64,000 bases of DNA, taken from the NCBI GenBank assembly GCA_003996215.1, contig QJPP01000448.1:372001-436000 (forward strand). The letters run 5' to 3'. Shown here in pieces: positions 24,010 through 34,636 of this stretch. The position numbers and the translations under genes are program-made. Positions within the stretch are counted from its first letter, which is position 1. Every line of letters begins with the position of its first letter. This DNA comes from Jaltomata sinuosa. Taxonomy: Eukaryota > Streptophyta > Magnoliopsida > Solanales > Solanaceae. A model generated the notes under the pieces. That model worked only from the letters and a program-made list of their open reading frames with translations. It searched no databases and was not told where the DNA came from.

Positions 24010-26087
24010 CTAGCAACTTGGTTTTAATGCCTCTTATCTTTTCTTGTGCTTTCCTTACCAGGATATGCCCAAAGGCTTTACATCGCCTTCATCAAACCAC
24101 CCTATAGGTGACCTACAACCCCTTCCATACAGCGCTTCAAATGGTGCCATGTCGATGCTGGAGTGGTAGCTATTGTTATATGAGAACTCACACAATGGTA
24201 TAAACTGGTCCCAATGACCCCCAAAGTCAATCACACATGCTCTCAGCATGTCCTCCAATATATGGATCGTCTTCTCCGACTGACCATCAGTCTGAAGATG
24301 GAAGGATGTACTGTAGGTTAGTTGAGTGCTCAACTCTTCATGTAACTTATCCCAAAACTTAGAGGTAAACTGCGTACCCCTATTTGAAATAATGGACAAT
24401 AGTACCCCGTGAAATCTCACGATCTCTTTCACATAAATCTTAGATAATTGTTGCGAATTGTAGTCCACCCTGATCGAAATAAAATGAGTTGACTTGGTCA
24501 GCCTGTCCACAATGACCCAAATAGAGTCATACTTCCCAAAGTCTTGGGAAGACCTACCACGAAGTCCATGGCTATCATTTCCCACTTCCACTCTGGAATG
24601 GGCATCCTCTGTAGTAGTCCTGCAGGTCTTTGGTGCTCATATTTTACCTGCTGGCAATTTTGACACTTGGATACAAACTCAGCTATGTTCATTTTCATCC
24701 CAGGCCACCAGTAAAGCTACCTCAAATCTCTGTACATCTTTGTTACACCTGGATAAATCGAATACTGCGAGCCATGAGTCTCTGCTAACACTTTTTGAAT
24801 GATGTCATCAACCTGAGGAATACAAATCCTTCCTTTGAAATTTAACACGCTGCCAGAATCCAACATAGCTTCCCCGGACTCTCCGGATATTGCCTTGCTC
24901 CGAAGCCTGCTCAATTGCAAATCCTGAAATTATTTGGCCTTTATCTCTTCTATGAATGTGGATTTGACCTCAATACTGGCCAACACCCCACCCTGTTCTG
25001 AAATACCCCAGTGCATGAACCTAGATTCCAAAGACTGAATCTCCCTTGCCAATGGTCGTTTGGACACCCTAAACAAGCCAAACTACCCATGCTAACTGTC
25101 TTCCGGCTCAATGCGTCTGTCACCATATTAGCCTTACCCGAATGATACGAATGGTCACATCATAGTCCTTTAACAACTCCATCCACCTTCTTTGCCTCAG
25201 ATCCAAGTCCTTCTAGGTAAAAACATGCTGCAAGCTGTGATGATCAATGAACACCTCACATTTGATACTATAGAGATAGTGTCTCCAAATCTTGAGTGCA
25301 AACACCACCGCTGCCAACTCTAAGTCGTGGGTTGGGTAATTCCTCTTGTGAACTTTCAACTGCCTGGATGTATAGGCTATCACATTCCTGTCCTGCATCA
25401 ACACAACACCCAAACCCAAATGTGAAGCATTACAATAAATAATAAAGTCCTTACTTTCAACTGGCAAAGACAAAATAGGAGCCGTGGTTAGAAGTGTCTT
25501 GAGCTTTTGGAAGCTCTCCTCACACTTGTATGACCACACAAATGGTACCTCCTTCTGAGTCAACCTGGTCAAGTGAGTAGTGATAGATGCAAAGTCCTTG
25601 ACAAATCTACGGTAGTAACCTGCAAACCCATAAAGCTCCTCACCTCAGTCACAGAATTAGGCCGAGCCCAATTCTTGACTGCCTTAATCTTCTGGGGATC
25701 CACCATCACCCTTTTTTCTGACACCACATGCCCTAAGAATGCGACCAAAGTCAACCAAAATTCACACTTGGAGAACTTCGCATAAAGTTTTTGGCACCTC
25801 AATAATTCTAACATAATACGGACATGCCTAGCATGCTCCTCCCTACTCTTGGAGTACATCAAAATATCATCAATAAAAATGATGACGAACGCATCCAAAT
25901 AAGATTTAAATACTCTATTTATCAAACTCATGAATGCCGCCGGTGCATTAGTCAACCCAAACGATATCACTAAGAACTCGTAATGCCTATACTGAGTCTG
26001 AAAAGCAGTCTTAGGAATATCCTCGGGCTAATCTTTAACTGATGATATCCTGACCTCAAGCCAATTTGAACACAGATGCACCCTGTA

Positions 26088-28207
26088 TGTAACACCCTAG
26101 AACTTCCAAGCCCAGAATTAGCTCAGAAAATCAGGAGAAATAAAAAATTTCAACTGTCAGCAAAACCACGAGTCACTTCCACGAGTCATGGGATAGTCCA
26201 CGAGTCATGGACTGGACTCGTGGAACAAATACCAGAGGAGTGCTCCTCTAAAGTTCATTCCACAACTCAAGTCTACGGACCGTAGAAGTTTCCACAGAAC
26301 GTAGAACTTGTCCGTGGAATCTTTGTAGCAGTTGATCTTCAGGAACCATGATTGGGTTCCACGACCCATGGTAGTTTCCATGAGTCCTGAACCTAAGTCG
26401 TGGAACCAATTCCAGTAGCCTATACTTAAGTCCTCAGGTACCACGAGTGGGTTCCACGACCCGTGAAAGTTTTCACGAGTCGTAAACCCAACTCGTAGGG
26501 TTCATTCTAGTGGCTAGCTTTTAGGACCAGGAAACCACGATAGGGTTCCACGACCCGTGGAACTTTCCACGAGTCGTAGAACCCAGTCGTGATCCCTGGG
26601 TCGCGATTTTTAGCAGCTTTTCTAATTAAATTCCAGGGGGATTCCAGATATTTCCTACCTAATTTAATGCCTAGGCTACGTCATTTTAACTAATTTAAGC
26701 CTACTTTATTAGTCAAAAGATACCTAAAACCCTTATTATCCTAATTTCAACGGACTTAGAAAGAAAAGAATTAGAAGAGGCGATAGTTTTCTCCCAAGAA
26801 CAAGCAGAGGCCTTCACCAAGTTCAGCCCCAAAAATCCAAGGATTTCTCCATGGATTTTCTTCACCAGATATATGGGATTTCACTAGTGTGTTCCTTTCA
26901 CCCATTAGGTCCTTAGATTCCAGTTAGTTTTCAGTTTCTTCCATGAATTGTCAAACCTAGGGTTCCTAGAACTTGGAGAATCATCGTAATTCAGTTTCTA
27001 CAATCTTTATGGTATTGAATATAGATCCTTGGAGAATTAGTGTAGTTCCACGTCTAATTCACAAAAACCCTTAGTTGTGTACTTCCAGTATTTCATGAAT
27101 TAAGTTCACTAGACATGCCAATTATATGTTCACGTACCAGGATTCGAATGTCATATCTCCCAGTGTATTTATGTTGCATTCTTAGTCTTTTATCAGTATT
27201 TTGAGCTATCCATCATTTCAGTATATTATTGTTCATATTTAGTTGGGAGTAGACTTAGCACCGATCGAGCTAAGGGATAAAGGCTCACCCATCAGTTTTA
27301 GGTTGAGACCTTTAGTAGCAATCCCTAAGTTCCAGAACTACGACGCCACCGTAGGTTCTAAAGGGGTCACTCGTCAGATTAGGCTTGACACCCTTGTCTC
27401 TTGCGGACATCAGTAGTGGATCCATGTCAGACTTGTTCGTACCCTTGTCAAGGTATGAACACCCTCTCATCCAGGGTCACAGGTTGGCCCCATAGTTAGC
27501 TCAACTTGGGGTATGTCGGTTAGTAGTGTCTCCCACAGTCAGATTCATGTGCATTGACCTTGTATCCAACATTTATGTTCAGTATTCAGTTCAGCATGCT
27601 ATTTCATGATTTATACTTGGTCATTGCATTCAGTTCAGTTTTCAGTTATATTGCAGTATATATATCTTCATGTTCAGTTCTATATTTCCCAGCTTTGTAT
27701 ATATATCATGCATGCTCTGTACATTCAAAGTACTGATGCATACTTTTGTGCTACATCATTTTATGATGTAGGTTCAGGCACTCAGCATCCAGACCGCGCC
27801 TAGTTCGGTTCCCCAGTTCGTACTCAACAGTTCAGTGGTGAGTCCTCATTAGTTCGAGGACAATAGACATGCTTCATTTCAGTATTTACTTTCAGTTTTA
27901 GCGTTGTAGAGTTAGCTGGGGGCATGTCCCAGCAACTCTTATTTAGTTATATAGCTTTCAGACATAGACTAGATTCAGCAGTTGTTAGTGTTGTGTTCAG
28001 TCAGCACTAAACTATTTTTATATTATACCCATATCCAGATTTACTTGGGCTTTCTTCTTGTTTTCAGATATTAAAATTGCTTTAGCTTCCGCATAGTACA
28101 TATCTCTAAATTAGTTTTCATATATATTTCATGCTATGGGTTAGCTTGGGGTTACTTGTGACACTAAGCACTGTGTTGCGTCCATGGGGTGGCTTCGGGT
28201 CATGACA
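26088..28207 (+). mobile_element. Solo LTR inserted in the gypsy reverse transcriptase
   Basis: The 2120-bp insertion begins TGTAACACCC and ends GGGTCATGACA. It interrupts the reverse transcriptase between DLFDQLQ and GASVF. The flanking 5-mers, read on the minus strand, are TACAA and TACAG, a target duplication with one substitution. Plus orientation is inferred from its TGTAAC start and TGACA end, matching the LTR of the host element on its own strand. A cluster of CCACGAGTCGTGG-like inverted motifs fills 26165-26615. Confidence 0.85.
26165..26615. repeat. Cluster of CCACGACCCGTGG / CCACGAGTCGTGG-type imperfect palindromes
   Basis: At least eight copies of TTCCACGA(C/G)(C/T)C(A/G)TGG-type sequence alternate in both orientations. 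Examples are GGGTTCCACGACCCGTGGAA near 26545 and its relatives near 26350 and 26455. Each can form a short hairpin. They lie in the 5' third of the solo LTR. Confidence 0.75.
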
Positions 28208-28884
28208 TTGTAACTGGTCAAACAAATCATCTATACGGGGTAAAGGGTACTTATTCCGGATGGTCACCTTATTCAACTGCCTGTAATCTATGCACATCCA
28301 CATACTACCATCCTTTTTCTTCACAAACAAGACTGGAGCACCCCAAGGCGAAGCACTGGGATGGATGAATCCCTTATCTAGGAGTTCTTGAAGCTAAGTC
28401 TTAAGTTCTCTTAATTCTGCCGGAGCCATACGATATGGATGAATGGAAATTGGGCGAGTGCCCGACTCAAAGTCAAGACAGAAATCAATATCCCTGTCCG
28501 GAGGCATACCATGCAAATCCATCGGAAACACCTCCTGAAACTCTGAAATAATCGAAACTGACTCAATAGATAGGGACTCCACACTATCATCCCAGAGATG
28601 ATCTAAAAATTCTAAACAACCTCTCCCCACTAGCTTCCTAGCCTGAACGAACGATATTATCTTGGCCGACTTAGGCCTGTACACACCTTTCCATTCTAGC
28701 CTATCCTTACCCGGAATCTCTAGAGCCACAGTCTTGTTGTTACAATTCAATACATCATGATAAGGGGATAACCAGGTCAAGCCTAAAATGATATCAAAGT
28801 CTACCATATCCAGAATTACCAAGTCTACCCAAGTATGCAACCCCACAAATACAACAGAACAAGCACGATAAACATGAGTAACAA

Positions 28885-30519
28885 TCACGGACTCTCCAAT
28901 CGGGGTGGAAACATGGATAGGGGAATCAAGTTCAGACCCATAGAAAAATTTACAGACACATAAGAGTAGGTAGAACCTAGGTCAAAAAGTACCGAAGTCA
29001 TCCTATCACAAACCAGAATTGTACCTGTGATCACCGCGTCTAACGCCTCAGCCTCCGTCTTTCCCAGAAAAGCATAACAGTGAGCCCGATCATCAATCCG
29101 AGCAACTTCCCTAACTGGTTGCGCCATACCTCTGCCCGTGCTGCCGTTCCCCCTGTTTTCTCGGCCTCTCTGAAAGTTACCTCGCCCACCCTGTGGACGA
29201 CCTCTAACATGACCACCTCTACCTACCGAGACCACAGCCTTAGACTGCTGCTGAGCCTGATTACCAGTCTGTCTGTGAGGGCACTCCCTCTTAAAGTGGC
29301 TCGGATCACTACAATGGAAGCAACCATGATCAAGCGAAGGCCTACTGGTAGATGTGTAAAACGATCCCTGGCCCCGAGGAGCCAAAAATTGTTGATTAGC
29401 TCCCTAACGACCACCTGTAGCAGTTGACAAACCTGACTGAATAGGACGGGCAGAGTACACTTGCTGATTGTGGCCTCTAGAGTGCGAGCCACTGAAGTTT
29501 CCATCATTCTGGGGCCTCTTGGCTAACACTTTAGCCTGCCCAGCCTGCCCAACCTGCTTGACTCCTTCTAACTTCTTAACATAATCTGTTACCACATTGA
29601 AGCCCTTCTCTGCTGAAGTCATGTGCACAGATAACACATATAAGTCCGTATTCAAGCCCTTCACAAATAACCAAATTCGCTCCTCCTCAGAACCCAATAA
29701 CTGTGTAGCAAAATGAGACAAGGCATGAAACTTGGCCTCATAAGAAGAGACCGACATATTACCCTGTTCCAGAGCCAGGAACTCATCCTTTTTGCGATCT
29801 CTCAAAGTGCGAGGCACATACTTCTCTAAGAAGGGAGCTTGAAACTGCTCCCAAGTCAGTGGGGGAAAAGCAAATGACCGACATTCCACATGAGACCTCC
29901 ACCACTGTTTAGCATCACCCTGCAGCTGAAACGTGACAAACTCGACCCCATGCTGTTGCACAATGCCCAGCTTGTGCAGCCTCTTATAACAATCCAATAT
30001 GAACTCACAAGCATCTTTCTTTTCAGTGCCCTGAAACGTAGAAGGTTTCAGCTTCAGAAATTTAGTCAACATCTCAAGCTCATTCCCTATCATAACTGAA
30101 CCCAGCATTGGTCAAAAGAAGTCGTCTGTGCCCGACGTTGCATCCATTCTAGGAGCTGTAGTAACCGTTGGCTAAGTACCCGGAACCTGATCCGCTATCT
30201 CTGTGGGGTCGGCTCCAGCACCAACCAGCTCACTCAGAAAGGACCACACTTGCTGAAATACTTCGGGTGTGACAGGGGGAAGGCCTGCACCTCCAGCCGG
30301 TGTTGCCTCTTCCTGCTCTACACCCTCCTCAACTACAACCTCGACTTCCTCTCCAACCTGATCTTGGGGTGGGGGAGGGATCACCTCACGTGCTCCTGCA
30401 GCTGCATGAGCTCTACCCTAGGCGGGTATTGCTCTACCTCGGCCCCTGCCCCTGCCACTTCCTCTTCCCCTGACAGTTGGGCCCGTTGCTCTTGCTCCAT
30501 TGTTCCTTGTGTTAACCAT
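28885..30519 (-). pseudogene. Gypsy gag remnant with CCHC zinc knuckle
   Basis: The likely start is the ATG complementary to 30517-30519, giving MVNTRNNGARATGPT followed by an arginine/glycine-rich stretch, a usual gag beginning. The retrotransposon gag domain is visible at 29404-30108 (FLKLKPSTFQGTEKKDACEF, QLQGDAKQWWRSHVE, FLEKYVPRTLRDRKKDEFL). The zinc knuckle CFHCSDPSHFKREC lies in 28885-29385. Early stops after the glycine-rich region and frame changes near 29400 inactivate it. Confidence 0.88.
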
Positions 30520-30720
30520 CTGAGTACAGAAGAGTGAACGAAGTCAGATACCAATTTGTATCACCAGATACCAATTGGAATCAAGTTATAGCACGAAGGA
30601 AGAAAGAAGAGATAGTTTTCCTAAAGTGTTATAGCCTCTCGAAGAAAAGTACAGACGTCTATGTACCGTTCTGCAAGACTCTACTAGACATGTTTTGGTA
30701 CGATGAGATAATAAACCTAG

Positions 30721-30733
30721 GGCTCTGATACCA
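30721..30733 (-). promoter_or_regulatory. Gypsy primer-binding site
   Basis: On the minus strand the sequence is TGGTATCAGAGCC, the plant initiator tRNA-Met type of primer-binding site. It lies 5 bp inside the 5' LTR end at 30739. It fixes the element's orientation as minus. Confidence 0.9.
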
Positions 30734-30738
30734 TCTTT

Positions 30739-32908
30739 TGTCACGATCCAGACGGCCGTGAGTGGCACTCACCCAACCCCCGAGTGAGCGAACCATCAAC
30801 AATCCCAAACTTAACCGTTCTAACAGCTCAAAACCAGTGTGCAAGAAAATAAACTAGCAATTTAATAACAATCTCAATACTATTATAAATAACCAGCGAA
30901 AAATTCCTCCCTAGCACCTGAAAGTCATCGTACCAAAATACTACCAAAAGTCTAGAATGCAGGGGTGCAACCCCAAAATAAAATAAGAGTCTAAGCCCGA
31001 GATAAGTGGGCTATAACTGAAATGAAAGAGACCAAGGTATCTCGATCGAAGTAGCTCACCCTTGATGTCTGAAAGCGCTGGGACTACAAGTGAGGTCGCG
31101 TGTCAGCCGCCGGAAGATTTTCTGTACTCATAAAAAGAAAATCAAGTGCAGAATCAGTACACAACCACTGTGTACTGGTAGGATCATTGGCCAGCTCCAA
31201 TAAACATAATATAAACAGTGGACCATAACATAGTAAGGTACAAAAAAAATGTAGTAAGTCAACGTTTAGCCAGATATTAAATCCCTTTCTTAGCATATTA
31301 ACACATAAACCAAAACAACTATTGACCACACCCAAAATAGCAATATATAACCTTTTCCACATAACCCGGACCCATCAAGAATTCCCCTAACCTCACCTAA
31401 GTGTTAGACATGCAATCCCGGTCTACACTAAGACTAAACTCACATTTAAAAGATCACCTGGCCTCTCATGGACCTTACGCAAATATCACAGTTCAAGAAT
31501 ACAATCTGGTCCGCTCATGAAACCATCGAAAGAAAACAGTAATGCAATTAAAGCAACTTATACCAGGCGTGGTACCCGAGCCAACCATTAGAAATTTCCA
31601 TACCAGGCGTGGTACCCGAGCCAACCATTAATATATCCATACTAGGTATGGTACCCGAGCCAATCGATTGTCATAACAAGTCCAAATCAATCACAACCAA
31701 TAAACAAACATACTTGTAAAACCAACAAGCAAATGAAGAAGTTCATTTCACAAGACTGATTACCGTACAACTAGACATTCAAAAAATATTCCCTAAACAT
31801 GCAACTCATACACTACTATGAAATAGTACGTGAACACATATTGCATATTAAAAGTCAACAACCATCACCTACCTCGAAATATACCAAGCTCTACTCAACC
31901 GGAGCTTTACCGTTTTTTGAAGTTCTTGCAGGTTCTTGGTCTAAAACAACACACAATAACCAAAATCAATCTTTATGGCCTACAATTTACCCGGATTATG
32001 CAAAATCCCAAACTTCAGGCCAACCATGATCATTCCATCCCTTTCCCGGAATTTCCCACCATTAATTCACCTATTCCTACCATCTTCATGGATACATTTA
32101 GAGAATTAAGGTCACATGATCATAATCTAATGAAATCATCAACACCCAAGAACTTCTACACCTTAGAATCCCCCATTTCCCCGGATTCTACCATCTTAGG
32201 TCATTTCAAACCTTTCCCCAAGTCCAACCGTAGCAATTTTATAGTGTAGGAAAGATAGTACAGAGTTTAAAGAGTAGAATTCTTACCTTTAGAACAAAAA
32301 TTGGTGAAAAACTGATGAAAATCGCCCAAAATTGCCCTGTCCTTCTCTCAAAATGTCTTTGATGAAAACTGACTGTTTTGAGAAAGTTTCTGCATTAAAT
32401 CTCATCACGCGCAGCTATAGCGGTACCGCCATAGTGAAATCGACTGTTATGGCAGAGGCTGACCGACGTTGACTTCCGTTGTAGCGGTATTTTCTCTGCT
32501 ACGGCAGAGGTCGCTATGGCGGTGTGTCAACCGCTATGACGGTTGACACTGGACAGAAAGTCGTAAAGTCCCCCAAATTGGTCCATTTTAACACATACTC
32601 ATTTTTCTGACATTCTGAAACAACCCCTTCATACCAACCTCGATACCGGGAGTTCTACTTACTCGAATTTGATTCCAAAAAGTCCTCCGGACTCCTTTAT
32701 GTCTTAGCTAAACGAAAAACTAGCTCAAAACAGAACACGTTACCCAATCTGGGTCCGTACCCGGATTGTCTTAGATCATACCTCGCTCTAAAATTGGCCG
32801 AGACTAGCCTAGCCCAGAATTTTCAGCTCCCAAATCCGGAAGTTTTCTGACTTGAAACTTGGCGTGAAAAGTCTACTCGTAACGACGAACCCGGTCCTGG
32901 TCGTTACA
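30739..32908 (-). repeat. Gypsy 5' LTR
   Basis: It runs from TGTCACGATC at 30739 to GGTCGTTACA at 32908 and aligns along its length with the LTR at 18357-20541. It has three TACCAGGCGTGGTA units (31561-31668) where the other LTR has four, and the same inverted-motif cluster at 32405-32550. Confidence 0.9.
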
Positions 32909-32913
32909 GATTA

Positions 32914-33426
32914 TATGTGACACTAAAATTTAGTGAAAAATTACAAGAAACTAGCTAGTTTATCGTATGTAACTGGTTAGTTTTCCTTTTATCGTATAAC
33001 AATATTTTATCTAGTTAATCTTAAATTTATTACAATTTTAAATATAAAATTAGCAATGAGAAAATACATTAGACATTAGTTCTATTACAAGGCACATAAA
33101 ATTAGTTATAATAATAACATACATAAATGAAAATTTAGGTAGTATCATAAAATGTTCAAGAAATAAATCTTGATTACATCTTTTTTGATTTAGTTATAAT
33201 ATTAAAAATATAAGAATAGTGGAAGAGAACTGTATGCACACTAAAGCTAATATAACCCAGTAAATGACAATAGAGACAGATATATAATTATTAAGTGAAC
33301 TTACAGAAAAATTAAATAGATAAGTAAGAATTAGCAAACAAATAAAATACATAATGCATGTGTTCATTATACCTGAGGTAAAAACTTAATTTATTCGGAG
33401 AGAATTAGAGCCTCGTGCTAATAACG
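32914..33426 (-). other. Copia 5' leader including primer-binding region
   Basis: Continuing from 18351 across the gypsy insertion, this AT-rich stretch joins copia gag to the 5' LTR. Next to the LTR, on the minus strand, is CGTTATTAGCACGAGGCTCT (33407-33426), in the position of a primer-binding site. Confidence 0.6.
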
Positions 33427-33663
33427 TATTAGAAAATAAAATGACAAGGAGAGAAAGTAAGAAGCAGATACTACTCTTTTTGTATCAATTTCTTGGTGTA
33501 TTGAAAAGGGAGGCAAAGGTTCCCTGTTAATAGGCAACCTAGCCAACCTTGCCAAGCAATAGAATTGGTTGGTCTTATACATGGGGAATATAATTTTGAC
33601 AAAGAAGACATCCATTGAAAAATAAGGCACTTGCATGTTGTTTCTTCGAGTTTCTTCTTAACA
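33427..33663 (-). repeat. Copia 5' LTR, intact
   Basis: On its own strand it starts TGTTAAGAAGAAAC and ends TCTAATA. It matches the two halves of the split LTR at 10968-13266 and serves as the empty-site version of the LINE insertion. Confidence 0.85.
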
Positions 33664-33668
33664 TATAG

Positions 33669-34636
33669 ATAACTAAACAATTTTTTTCTTAAAACAAAGA
33701 AAAGATAGTACTACAAGAAAAGAAATGGGTCGGTGGAGACAAGCGACACAACTGCTTTTGAAATGAAGAAGACCCACGGGCACTTCCAAATAATAATATA
33801 CTCCATTCGTTTTAATTTATTTGGCTTATTTTAATTTGACACAAAGTTTAAAAAAAAAAAAAAAATCTTGTGATCCTAAAATTAAAGATATGTTAAATAT
33901 ATCAAAATGTTCTTTAATCTTGTCATCTTAAATATATCATGTGGAAAATTAGAAGTAAAGAGTTGCTGATAAGGGAAAAAATCGATCATCCTTTTTTAAA
34001 CAGGCTAAAAAAAATAGGTGAAATAAATTGAAATGAAGGGAGTAAGAATTATTTATGGATGTGTATGGTAAAGTTAGTCACAACCACTCCCCTACACCCC
34101 ATCCCATCTCCACACAAAAAAACCCACCCACCTCTACCTCCACCTCCACCCCCATCCCACATCCCACCCGCCCCACTCCTAGTCCCACTCTCACTCATTT
34201 TTGTAGTTTTTTTAGATATATATAAATACTTTTAGGATAATATTTTTTACTTACATATCAAATAAGCAAACACAAGAAAATATACAAGAAACCATTTGTT
34301 TTCCTAGAAAATATTTTTTCAAAAACTTATTTGCATATGGAAAATATTTTCCTCCGTATCAAATACACCCAAGTGAATGATAATATTAATTTTTTTATGC
34401 ACGATTATCTACTTTAAAAAACTATTTTCGTCTTTAAATATTCTTATCCAAATACTATTACTATTCATATTTTGCTTCCCATTCTATTTCTATTTATACT
34501 ATAATTTCTATTATATAGGAGCAGTGGTTTCAACCAGTCTGCTAATTGTCAATTAAAATTAAAATAAGAGTATTTTAGTCATTAAAATCTATTAACCTGA
34601 TGTATATTACTTTATTCACATTATTTTAGGGAAAAA
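33669..34636. other. Host DNA between two retrotransposon complexes
   Basis: No gene is visible. The stretch holds a Stowaway-type MITE (33801-34042), a cytosine-rich tract with CCACCC and CCCCAT repeats near 34080-34190, and AT-rich sequence. Confidence 0.5.
33801..34042. mobile_element. Stowaway-type MITE
   Basis: The 242-bp element is flanked by TA on both sides. Its terminal inverted repeats are CTCCATTCGTTTTAATTTAT at the left and, read on the minus strand, CTCCCTTCATTTCAATTTAT at the right. The size, TA target and CTCC ends fit the Stowaway (Tc1/mariner) group. No coding capacity. Confidence 0.85.

Larger units (their letters stand above)
20591..28888 (-). pseudogene. Gypsy protease-pol remnant with chromodomain, split by two solo LTRs
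   Basis: Minus-strand blocks run from high to low coordinates. Protease at 28394-29030 has LFDLGSTYSYVS and DIILGLTWLSPYHDVL. Reverse transcriptase starts at 28213-28330 (KKKDGSMWMCIDYRQLNKV, LPRIDDLFDQLQ) and resumes at 25569-26087 after a solo LTR, with the catalytic VIIFIDDILMYSK. RNase H at 25213-25572 has FIIYCNASHLGLGVVL. Integrase at 24055-24920 has KCQNCQQVKYEHQRPAGLLQ, VIVDRLTKSTHFI and FEALYGRGCRSPIGW. A second solo LTR follows. The C-terminus at 20591-21107 has a GPFKVLEIVGPVAYRLALPP block and a chromodomain (VQWKNHPVEKATWETEKDM). Stops and frameshifts occur in every block. Confidence 0.9.
18357..32908 (-). mobile_element. Ty3/gypsy chromovirus inserted in the copia leader
   Basis: The element is 14,552 bp including two nested solo LTRs. 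The target duplication GATTA lies at 18352-18356 and 32909-32913. LTRs are 18357-20541 (3' on its own strand) and 30739-32908 (5'). The primer-binding site is at 30721-30733. Minus-strand order is gag, zinc knuckle, protease, reverse transcriptase, RNase H, integrase, chromodomain. Long LTRs and a C-terminal chromodomain suggest the Del/Tekay group, but that is inference. In the first 120 bp or so the two LTRs differ at roughly one site in nine by eye, so the insertion is not recent. Confidence 0.92.
10963..33668 (-). mobile_element. Ty1/copia retrotransposon, degenerate, split by nested insertions
   Basis: The outer boundaries carry the 5-bp direct repeat TATAG at 10963-10967 and 33664-33668. 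LTRs of about 237 bp lie just inside: 10968-13266 (3' LTR, interrupted by the LINE) and 33427-33663 (5' LTR). The element is read on the minus strand in the copia order gag, protease, integrase, reverse transcriptase, RNase H. A gypsy element (18357-32908) interrupts the leader between the 5' LTR and gag. All coding parts have many stops and frameshifts, so it is an old, dead copy. Confidence 0.9.

Noticed and set aside
29080..30537. Plus-strand frames opposite gypsy gag
   Set aside because: They are antisense shadows of gag and have no independent conservation.
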